Notes: generated by a model not told the origin, from the letters alone. A DNA stretch of 12,158 nt from Candidatus Latescibacterota bacterium (GCA_016209865.1 JACQVL010000164.1:1-12158); one strand, 5' to 3'; positions 7,601-12,158 are shown, numbered from the stretch's first letter. A program made the numbers and translations.

Positions 7601-7616
7601 AGCAACAATCATGCCA
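7601..7616 (-). promoter_or_regulatory. Sigma-54 (-24/-12) promoter of ald
   Basis: On the minus strand this reads TGGCATGATTGTTGCT. It fits TGGCACGRNNNTTGCW except for one C-to-T change; the base before it is G instead of a pyrimidine. GG is at 7615-7614 and GC at 7603-7602, with correct spacing. The predicted start is near 7590, leaving a leader of about 130 nt to the ald ATG. The -24 half matches the usp-fhs promoter (TGGCAT), as does the TTGTTGC around -12. Confidence 0.75.
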
Positions 7617-7647
7617 CGGCTGTTTGACCCGTCTCCCAGTGTGATCT

Positions 7648-7672
7648 GGATTCCCGCTTTCGCGGGAATGAC
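7648..7672 (-). repeat. ATTCCC-N8-GGGAAT palindromic dispersed repeat, copy 2
   Basis: The core at 7650-7669 reads ATTCCCGCTTTCGCGGGAAT. Read on the minus strand it matches copy 1 (648-672), flanks included, with one mismatch in 25. It is 33 bp upstream of the ald -24 element, in the same orientation relative to its promoter as copy 1 is to the usp-fhs promoter. Peptides such as VIPAKAGIQ read from it are artefacts. Confidence 0.85.
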
Positions 7673-7767
7673 AATAATGACAATAGAGAAGCAATACCTT
7701 GTATGAATCCTGATTGGAAGAACAAGGATCGTGTGAAGTCGGATGTTCATGCGTTGCGGAATGTCTT

Positions 7768-7862
7768 GACAATTTGTCGATGTTTTCGGTCACGGGAGCG
7801 AGACCGGAGACATTTTGTCAAGCCGGAACGGGCCAGAATCGGGGTCGGGAGGACATTCTGTC
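7768..7862. promoter_or_regulatory. Three phased GACA-N3-TGTC palindromes (candidate shared enhancer)
   Basis: The sites are GACAATTTGTC (7768-7778), GACATTTTGTC (7809-7819) and GACATTCTGTC (7852-7862). Start-to-start spacing is 41 and 43 bp, about four helical turns each, so all would face the same side of DNA. The middle site is about 199 bp from the ald -24 element and about 191 bp from the CoA-transferase -24 element. This is the expected architecture for upstream activator sites of an NtrC-type protein serving two divergent sigma-54 promoters. Binding by the regulator encoded at 3540-4901 is inference. Confidence 0.6.
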
Positions 7863-7869
7863 AATATCC

Positions 7870-7999
7870 CGGATGACACTGATCCTCTCCATCCCCACTC
7901 CCCGCCTCACGGATGACACTGATCCCCCTGCCTGAGCGACTCCGGGAAGGGTTGAGAGGGGATTAGCGTCATCCGGAGTGCTCATCTGTGTCATCTGTG
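7870..7999. repeat. ATGACAC(T/A)GAT direct and inverted repeats
   Basis: CGGATGACACTGATCC occurs at 7870-7885 and again, identical, at 7910-7925 (40-bp period). An inverted copy with 14 of 16 matches lies at 7960-7975. A tandem TCATCTGTG pair (7982-7999) gives a further inverted ATGACACAGAT. The array fills the space between the palindrome cluster and the CoA-transferase promoter. It could be a dispersed intergenic repeat family or a second set of protein sites. Confidence 0.7.
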
Positions 8000-8002
8000 A
8001 TT

Positions 8003-8019
8003 CTGGCACAGGGATTGCT
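8003..8019 (+). promoter_or_regulatory. Sigma-54 (-24/-12) promoter of the CoA-transferase gene
   Basis: CTGGCACAGGGATTGCT matches YTGGCACGRNNNTTGCW at all but one defined position (G to A after TGGCAC). GG is at 8005-8006 and GC at 8017-8018. The predicted start is near 8030, 36 nt before the ATG at 8066. It is the best of the three sigma-54 promoters in the window. Confidence 0.88.
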
Positions 8020-8065
8020 CGATAGAAGGGAGAGCGTGGAGTGAGAAAAAAGGGTGGAGCGAGAG

Positions 8066-9361
8066 ATGAACTGGCTACACGAGTATCGCAGCCGGGTGAC
8101 GACGGTGGACGAGGCACTGCGCGTCGTGGAATCCGGCCATCGGGTGTACGTCGGGAACGGCTGCGGCGCGCCGCAGCCGCTGGTCACCGCCTTAGCGAAC
8201 CGGGCCGCGGCCCTCCGGTCGGTTGAGATCGTCCATCTGATGACCTTAGGCGAGGCGCCGTACGCCGCGCCTGAGATGGCCGGACACTTCCGGCATCAAG
8301 CGTTCTTCATCGGGGAGAACGTCCGGTCGGCGGTCAACGAGGGGCGGGCGGATTTTATCCCCATCTTTCTTTCCGAGATTCCCCGGCTGTTCACGGACGG
8401 GAGCCTCCCGATCGACGTGGCGATGATCCAGGTGTCTCCCCCGGATGAGCACGGGTTCTGCAGTTTCGGGGTGTCCGTCGATTGCACGAAACCGGCGGCG
8501 GAGTCCGCTCGGATCGTCATCGCCCACGTGAACCCGCAGATGCCCAGGACCTTAGGGGATAGCTTCATCCACGTGAGCAAGCTCGACGCCGTCGTGGAAT
8601 CCGACGAACCCCTGCCCGAGCTCCCCAGATCGCCCATCTCTGACGTTCAGCGACGGATCGGCCAGCACGTCGCCGCGCTGATCGAGGATGGATCGACCCT
8701 GCAGATGGGCATCGGCGGGATTCCGGACGCGGTGCTGTCCAACCTGACGGAGAAACGCGACTTAGGGGTTCACACCGAGATGTTCTCAGACGGGATCGTC
8801 GACCTGATCGAGGCGGGCGTGATCACGAACGAGCGAAAGACACTCCATCCCGGCAAGGTGGTGTCGAGCTTTCTGTTGGGGTCGCGGGTGCTCTACCAGT
8901 TCACCGACAACAACCCGATCATCGAACTCCATCCGTCCCACTACACGAACGACCCGTTCATCATCGCCCAGAACGAGCGGATGGTCGCCATCAACTCTGC
9001 GATCGAGGTCGACCTGACCGGGCAGGTGTGCGCGGATTCGATCGGGCCGCGTTTCTACAGCGGGATCGGCGGGCAGCTCGACTTCATCCGGGGCGCGGCG
9101 CGGTCGAAGGGCGGGAAGCCGATCATCGCTCTGCCCTCGACGGCGAAGAACGGCCAGGCGTCCCGCCTCGTGCCGTTCCTGACGCCAGGCGCCGGGGTGG
9201 TGACGACGCGAGGGGACGTCCACTACGTCGTGACGGAGTACGGGACGGCGTTCCTGCACGGGAAGAGCATCCGGCAGCGCGCCCGGGCGTTGATCGACAT
9301 CGCCCATCCCGACTTCCGGGACAGCCTGGAAGCGTTCGCGCGAGAGCGGCACTACGTGTGA
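8066..9361 (+). CDS. Acetyl-CoA hydrolase / CoA-transferase family protein (4-hydroxybutyrate CoA-transferase-like)
   Basis: A 431-residue protein of the class I acyl-CoA transferase family containing 4-hydroxybutyrate, butyrate and succinate:acetate CoA-transferases and acetyl-CoA hydrolases. Its N-terminal half (1-190) and C-terminal half (195-431) are the two family domains. The CoA-binding loop GIGGIPDAVL is at 215-224. The catalytic glutamate is E238 in 'LGVHTEMFSDG', the same position as E238 of clostridial 4-hydroxybutyrate CoA-transferase, where it forms the glutamyl-CoA thioester. The C-terminal 'VVTEYGTAFLHGKS' (388-401) is also typical. ATG 8066 is preferred over GTG 8054 because GGAG (8056-8059) lies 6 nt upstream. 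It is monocistronic under its own sigma-54 promoter and converges with the cytochrome block. The substrate cannot be read from the sequence: acetate/acetyl-CoA, succinate, butyrate or 4-hydroxybutyrate are all possible. Confidence 0.92.
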   Translation: MNWLHEYRSRVTTVDEALRVVESGHRVYVGNGCGAPQPLVTALANRAAALRSVEIVHLMTLGEAPYAAPEMAGHFRHQAFFIGENVRSAVNEGRADFIPIFLSEIPRLFTDGSLPIDVAMIQVSPPDEHGFCSFGVSVDCTKPAAESARIVIAHVNPQMPRTLGDSFIHVSKLDAVVESDEPLPELPRSPISDVQRRIGQHVAALIEDGSTLQMGIGGIPDAVLSNLTEKRDLGVHTEMFSDGIVDLIEAGVITNERKTLHPGKVVSSFLLGSRVLYQFTDNNPIIELHPSHYTNDPFIIAQNERMVAINSAIEVDLTGQVCADSIGPRFYSGIGGQLDFIRGAARSKGGKPIIALPSTAKNGQASRLVPFLTPGAGVVTTRGDVHYVVTEYGTAFLHGKSIRQRARALIDIAHPDFRDSLEAFARERHYV

Positions 9362-9374
9362 AGAGCGGAACACA

Positions 9375-9419
9375 GTGGTCGGTGGTCAATGAGAAGAGAC
9401 AAAGAAGACTACTGACCAT
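9375..9419. terminator. Hairpin between convergent CoA-transferase and membrane-protein genes
   Basis: GGTCGGTGGTC (9377-9387) can pair with GACTACTGACC (9407-9417) over 11 positions, two of them G-U when read as plus-strand RNA, around a 19-nt loop. One flanking T-A pair and one further wobble can extend it. The left arm is the GGTGGTC heptamer; the right arm overlaps the stop codon of the minus-strand gene. No T-run follows, so a role in ending or protecting the convergent transcripts is only plausible. Confidence 0.4.
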
Positions 9420-9591
9420 GCCCCAGCAACGACCACAGATAAAAGCCGATACCCGCGACCAGAAACACCAGACCAGATGCTACAAAGACTATGAAGGCAA
9501 TCGGATGAGTCCAGAACAACGTGACCGTCTCGATGAACAGTCCGATCAGCACGAGGATGCCCGCGATTTGAACGCGCCGTTGGGTCGTCAT
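9409..9591 (-). CDS. Small two-helix membrane protein (60 aa)
   Basis: The start overlaps the stop of the NapC-like gene as ATGA (9591-9588), the classic sign of translational coupling, which supports it as a real gene. The 60 residues form a basic N-terminus (MTTQRRVQ) and two hydrophobic helices (about 9-28 and 32-56), with the C-terminus ending HGQ. No cysteine, heme motif or known domain is visible. Its size and position suggest an accessory subunit or assembly factor for the membrane-anchored cytochrome; this is inference. I do not recognise the family. Confidence 0.75.
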   Translation of the reverse strand: MTTQRRVQIAGILVLIGLFIETVTLFWTHPIAFIVFVASGLVFLVAGIGFYLWSLLGHGQ

Positions 9592-10268
9592 TCTTGGGTC
9601 TCCGCTTGAGTCGCCGTCGTGTCCGCCTGAGCACGCTTCGGAGGAATCCCCGGCTTCCAGAACTCCACATCCTGCAATTCCTTCACGTTATGGATGACGT
9701 CGTGACAATTGCTGCTCAGACAGGAGAGTTCGTTGACTTTCACGGCAGCCAGGGTAGTCTCATCCTTTCTATGGTACTTACTCTCTTCAAAACTGCGCGA
9801 GCCTGCATGGCAGTGTAAACATTCCCGGTTGTTGTACGGGGTGTACAGCTTGAGGGTCTGGGGGGCTGTCCCGAAGTACTGGGCATACACATGCTTGACT
9901 CCCCGAATTTTTGCGCTGATGTCGCCATACAGCGTGTAGTCCGTATGGCACGTATAGCAGGCCTGCTCACGGGGGATACGGTTGTTCTGGAAGTGTTGGG
10001 CCGGGACGAACTCGTTATCGTCCACGTACAGGCTCTTGCCATAATCCGCCATAGGATGGCACGACAGGCAAAACTCCGTCTTCTTCGACAGCTCGATATG
10101 TTCGGACATCCCCGCCCATCCGATCACCAGCGGCAGGAGAAAGATGGATAGGAACGCCATGATTCTCCCTCCTCGCTCCATGGCGGCCGGCGGTCTGACG
10201 GCGATCGTCAGGATCAGTCCCATCGTGAACGCAATGAGGATGATGAGTAAGGCTAATGGGGTGACCAT
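9588..10268 (-). CDS. NapC/NirT-like tetraheme membrane cytochrome c (quinol dehydrogenase type)
   Basis: A 226-residue protein with two N-terminal hydrophobic helices (about 4-24 and 37-53), the second likely anchoring a periplasmic heme domain. Heme sites are CLSCH (67-71), CYTCH (104-108), CLHCH (150-154) and CLSSNCH (183-189). The last has CX4CH spacing, a rarer but known form. The first reads CXXCHXM, the pattern seen in NrfH-type proteins, where the Met ligates heme 1. Candidate distal His ligands include H57, H92 and H126. Family members oxidise quinol and pass electrons to periplasmic or outer-membrane partners. The C-terminus is a hydrophilic Gln/Ala/Thr tail. The ATG at 10268 has GAGGGAG just upstream. 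It is coupled to the 60-residue membrane protein gene. No nitrate or nitrite reductase gene is adjacent, so the partner is more likely the cytochrome c or heme-porin encoded upstream. Confidence 0.9.
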   Translation of the reverse strand: MVTPLALLIILIAFTMGLILTIAVRPPAAMERGGRIMAFLSIFLLPLVIGWAGMSEHIELSKKTEFCLSCHPMADYGKSLYVDDNEFVPAQHFQNNRIPREQACYTCHTDYTLYGDISAKIRGVKHVYAQYFGTAPQTLKLYTPYNNRECLHCHAGSRSFEESKYHRKDETTLAAVKVNELSCLSSNCHDVIHNVKELQDVEFWKPGIPPKRAQADTTATQAETQE

Positions 10269-10321
10269 AGTCTCCCTCTATGACGCTAACGCTCCGAGGT
10301 TTGAGGACCCCGAGATGTATG

Positions 10322-10350
10322 ATAAAGGGCGGGGACAACAGGCCCCGCCC
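10322..10350 (-). terminator. GC-rich hairpin downstream of the monoheme cytochrome gene
   Basis: A perfect 8-bp stem, GGGCGGGG (10327-10334) with CCCCGCCC (10343-10350), has an 8-nt loop. On the minus strand it is followed by TTTAT (10326-10322). It lies 39-62 nt past the cytochrome stop codon and before the NapC-like gene. It may end or attenuate the upstream transcript, setting the cytochrome apart from the membrane pair. The T-run is short, so partial read-through is likely. Confidence 0.6.
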
Positions 10351-10388
10351 CTGACACGAGGAACGATCCAGACAATAGGGGTCAACCC

Positions 10389-10793
10389 TCATTTTTTGCC
10401 GGCGCTCCCGGATTTCATCGTGGCTAACCATTTCGACAGGGTGTCGAGCTCCTCCGTACTTCCCTTGAACTTCTTCTCATGCTTCTTGCCGTCGATCGTT
10501 TCTTTCTTGAGCAGGAACTTCGCGATCCAGTCGGCCGTGCGCTTGGTGCCGACGCCGGATAAATCCGGAGCATCCTCCTCGCCGGATTCAGCGCTCACTT
10601 GCTTCTTGATGCCCGCCGCCTGGAGGGAATGACACCCGTTGCACTCAAACTTGGTGAAGATGGGCTTCGCGTCTTTCGGCTTCCCTTCCTGGGCGAGGGA
10701 CACGGCGGTCGAGAAAGTCACGAGGAACGCAACCCCCATCACCGCCGCGATGCCCGTCAACACCGCCACGATAAAGGCTGAATCTCTTTTCAT
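10389..10793 (-). CDS. Monoheme c-type cytochrome, periplasmic
   Basis: A 134-residue precursor. Residues 1-34 form a Sec-type signal (MKRD, a hydrophobic core, probable cleavage near 'VSLA'). The mature part has one heme site, CNGCH (51-55), followed by 'DAPDLSGVGTKRTADWIAKFLL' features and a C-terminal helix typical of small class I cytochromes c. The usual axial Met position before the last helix is not occupied: that region reads KKHEKKFKGS. The only mature Met is M126, inside or after the helix, so the sixth ligand may be H105 or an unusual Met. I chose ATG 10793 because AAAGGA lies about 8 nt upstream and a signal peptide begins at once; an in-frame extension to 10880 would place 29 non-signal residues in front. 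It probably shuttles electrons between the NapC-like protein and the heme-porin. Confidence 0.88.
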   Translation of the reverse strand: MKRDSAFIVAVLTGIAAVMGVAFLVTFSTAVSLAQEGKPKDAKPIFTKFECNGCHSLQAAGIKKQVSAESGEEDAPDLSGVGTKRTADWIAKFLLKKETIDGKKHEKKFKGSTEELDTLSKWLATMKSGSAGKK

Positions 10794-10885
10794 ACAGTCG
10801 TCCTTTCTGATGAGATTTGGATAATCAAGATGAACAATCGTTGTCGCCCCTACGAATCCATAACCAGTTTTGATCGTCAACTACT

Positions 10886-10914
10886 TCTATACAGCAAATC
10901 CTCGAAGCTGGCAA
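10886..10914 (-). promoter_or_regulatory. Sigma-70-type promoter of the monoheme cytochrome gene
   Basis: On the minus strand, TTGCCA (10914-10909) and TATAGA (10891-10886) are separated by exactly 17 nt. They match the -35 consensus at 5 of 6 and the -10 at 4 of 6 positions. The start would be near 10879, giving a leader of about 85 nt to ATG 10793. It lies downstream of a hairpin that could end the heme-porin transcript. Confidence 0.45.
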
Positions 10915-10923
10915 GGATAACAT

Positions 10924-10956
10924 GGAGGGACGATGCCTGCTCCTCATCGTCCCCCC
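10924..10956 (-). terminator. Hairpin downstream of the heme-porin gene
   Basis: GGGACGATG (10927-10935) pairs perfectly with CATCGTCCC (10945-10953) around a 9-nt loop. Two more G-C pairs are possible beyond one mismatch. It begins about 17-20 nt after the porin stop on the minus strand. The following bases (TCCATGTTATCC) lack a proper T-run, so it may be an RNA-stabilising or weak termination hairpin. Confidence 0.45.
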
Positions 10957-10972
10957 ACCGTCTCCCCAGTCG

Positions 10973-12158
10973 TTAGAACATCGTCCGCAGGTTGAGGTAC
11001 AGCTTGTCAACCTTCTGGGCAGACGGGATGTCTAACAGGTTCTTCTCGTAATACACGGACGCCCGGAAGTTCTGGTTGATGACGTACGTCACCGCCGGGA
11101 CGATCCGGTGGTACTCGATGACGGGTTTCCCGCTCGCCAGCTTGTTGTCCGACGAATACTTGTCGTAGTGCAGCCCCAGATGCACCATCCGCCTGGGCAT
11201 GTACCCGCCCTCGAGCGCCACGCCTTTATACTTAAACTCCGTGGCCGGAGTGGTGACCAGGCCGCGGTTCTTGTCCTTGCCGAACACATAGGCGGCCTGC
11301 ACGTCGACCTGATCGTAGTACCGGATGTTCACCTGCGGAGAGATGCGGGTGAACTTGTTCTCGATCTGCGTGGCGGTGCCCGTCCCTTTCGTGTCCGTCC
11401 CCATGTAGTAATGGACCGTGGCCGTGGTGCCCTCGAAATCCCCGGCGACATCAGTCGCCCGCAGGACGAGCCCTGTCCAGTACTGCGGGAACTGGTTCAC
11501 ATCGGTCGCTTTCGTGCCGGGGGACATTCCGGCGTACACCAGCGCCCAGTCATTCCGGCCATAATACTGAACGCCGGGACGCGCGCTCGACATATCGATC
11601 GACTCTTCGCCCGCGCCGTTGGAGGATTTGATGAGCATCACCTCGCCTTTAATGTTCGGGAGTTGCGGCAGCCGGTTCGGGTACGAAGCGAACTCGAGCG
11701 GCGAGATGTTCCCCACCTGGAAGTTCAGGCCCCTGGAATCGGCCACGTTCGTGAAGTTGAAATAGAACCAGTTGAACTTGAAGGCGCTTTGTGCATACTC
11801 CAGCTCTGAGAAGAAGGAGATGTCCCTGTAAATCGAACCGGCGACAAACATCTGAATCCACAGCGGACTCCCGACCGTCAGCCGCGTGTCTTTGTCCGCA
11901 GGCGGCGCCTTCTTCTGCAACGAATGGGTTTCCATCATCACGGGCGTCATGTTGAGCCTGAACCCGAACAGGTTGTTCACTGACTCGATAAAGACCCCTT
12001 TGCTGTTCCCGTTTTCCGATTCACCTTCGACGGCCTGTTCGCGACCCGACACGGACGGAGCCGCCTTTCTGCGGCTGCTCGCCAACTGGTACCCGTTGCG
12101 CAGGTAGTCCTCACCGGATTGGTTGAGGCGCGGGAAGACGGAATGGCACGAGTTGCAC
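10973..12158 (-). CDS. Heme-motif plus outer-membrane beta-barrel protein (cytochrome-porin fusion), 5' partial
   Basis: The frame is open to the window edge, so the N-terminus is missing; the first ATG-like codon inside (TTG 12085) is not the start. The visible 394 residues begin CNSCH (codons 12157-12143), a c-type heme site, followed at close distance by 'FPRLN..G..Y..NGY'. That spacing resembles the CxxCH...FPxLNxFGxxF..GY segment at the N-terminus of Cyc2-type fused cytochrome-porins and related heme-tagged porins. The rest is a beta-barrel with alternating hydrophobic strands and many aromatic girdle residues. It ends in LYLNLRTMF, the C-terminal Phe signal for BAM-dependent outer-membrane insertion. 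Likely role: passing electrons across the outer membrane, with the heme sitting in the barrel. A porin whose heme motif merely marks the N-terminus is an alternative. It stands upstream of a monoheme cytochrome and a NapC-like protein on the same strand. Confidence 0.7.
   Translation of the reverse strand, partial: CNSCHSVFPRLNQSGEDYLRNGYQLASSRRKAAPSVSGREQAVEGESENGNSKGVFIESVNNLFGFRLNMTPVMMETHSLQKKAPPADKDTRLTVGSPLWIQMFVAGSIYRDISFFSELEYAQSAFKFNWFYFNFTNVADSRGLNFQVGNISPLEFASYPNRLPQLPNIKGEVMLIKSSNGAGEESIDMSSARPGVQYYGRNDWALVYAGMSPGTKATDVNQFPQYWTGLVLRATDVAGDFEGTTATVHYYMGTDTKGTGTATQIENKFTRISPQVNIRYYDQVDVQAAYVFGKDKNRGLVTTPATEFKYKGVALEGGYMPRRMVHLGLHYDKYSSDNKLASGKPVIEYHRIVPAVTYVINQNFRASVYYEKNLLDIPSAQKVDKLYLNLRTMF

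Larger units (their letters stand above)
7461..8065. other. Divergent ald / CoA-transferase control region
   Basis: This is a 605-bp stretch without an intact gene. From left to right it contains the ald ribosome site, a usp remnant (7494-7586), the ald sigma-54 promoter (7601-7616), a palindromic dispersed repeat (7648-7672), three phased GACA-N3-TGTC palindromes (7768-7862), ATGACAC-type repeats (7870-7999), the CoA-transferase sigma-54 promoter (8003-8019) and a leader of about 36 nt. The segment 7681-7760 shows nothing I can identify. Confidence 0.75.

Noticed and set aside
6525-7601. 358-codon plus-strand frame opposite ald
   Set aside because: Shadow of alanine dehydrogenase; low-complexity Arg/Asp/His composition and no start signal.
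7523-7793. Two small minus-strand frames containing VIPAKAGIQ and SRESGNPD
   Set aside because: These peptides come from translating the ATTCCC-N8-GGGAAT repeat and are a well-known annotation artefact.
10435-10445. A fourth GACA-N3-TGTC palindrome
   Set aside because: It lies inside the monoheme cytochrome coding region (Asp-Thr-Leu-Ser codons), alone and away from a promoter, so it is most likely chance.
10825-10880. Longer start for the monoheme cytochrome at 10880
   Set aside because: It would put 29 residues without signal character before an obvious Sec signal peptide that begins at ATG 10793 with its own ribosome site.
11108-11809. 233-codon plus-strand frame opposite the heme-porin
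   Set aside because: Shadow of the minus-strand barrel gene; no ribosome site or recognisable domain.

Overview
The window is high-GC DNA from a diderm bacterium: it encodes a TonB-type energy transducer, an outer-membrane beta-barrel and several periplasmic c-type cytochromes. The mix of C1 and acetyl-CoA enzymes, NtrC-type control and a NapC-like quinol dehydrogenase next to a heme-bearing porin suggests an environmental chemolithotroph or respiratory generalist. A Nitrospirota-like lineage is my low-confidence guess. No rRNA, tRNA, CRISPR array or complete insertion sequence is visible.

Layout. (1) 1-585 is the 3' end of a TonB-family gene. (2) 807-3312 is a usp-fhs pair (tandem universal stress protein, formate-tetrahydrofolate ligase) behind a very good sigma-54 promoter at 694-710. 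(3) 3540-4901 is an NtrC-type sigma-54 response regulator on the plus strand. It converges with a soluble PAS histidine kinase on the minus strand (4941-6077), which follows a 69-residue Cys-rich protein and alanine dehydrogenase. (4) 7461-8065 is a roughly 600-bp divergent control region. It holds a sigma-54 promoter firing left into ald and another firing right into an acetyl-CoA hydrolase/CoA-transferase gene. Almost exactly midway between them are three helically phased GACA-N3-TGTC palindromes. The same region contains a C-terminal remnant of a second universal stress protein and several intergenic repeats. (5) 9409-12158 is a minus-strand electron-transfer block. In transcription order it encodes a heme-motif plus beta-barrel protein (5' partial), a monoheme cytochrome c, a NapC/NirT-type tetraheme membrane cytochrome and a tiny two-helix membrane protein.

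How the parts may work together (inference). Three sigma-54 promoters control usp-fhs, ald and the CoA-transferase, and the only sigma-54 activator in view lies between them. The regulator gene lies downstream of usp-fhs, and the kinase gene lies downstream of ald in the same direction. The two signalling genes may therefore be fed by the promoters they control. Universal stress protein, alanine dehydrogenase, formyl-THF ligase and acyl-CoA transferase together resemble a response to low energy or low oxygen that rebalances pyruvate, acetate, formate and NADH. The cytochrome block could carry electrons between the quinone pool and the outer membrane: NapC-like protein, soluble cytochrome, heme-porin.

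Intergenic spaces carry short repeats of two kinds. One is heptamer tandem repeats, mostly placed at stop codons (GGTGGTC, GTGACGA, ATTTCCC). The other is a 20-bp ATTCCC-N8-GGGAAT palindrome that occurs twice, both times in the same orientation just upstream of a sigma-54 promoter.
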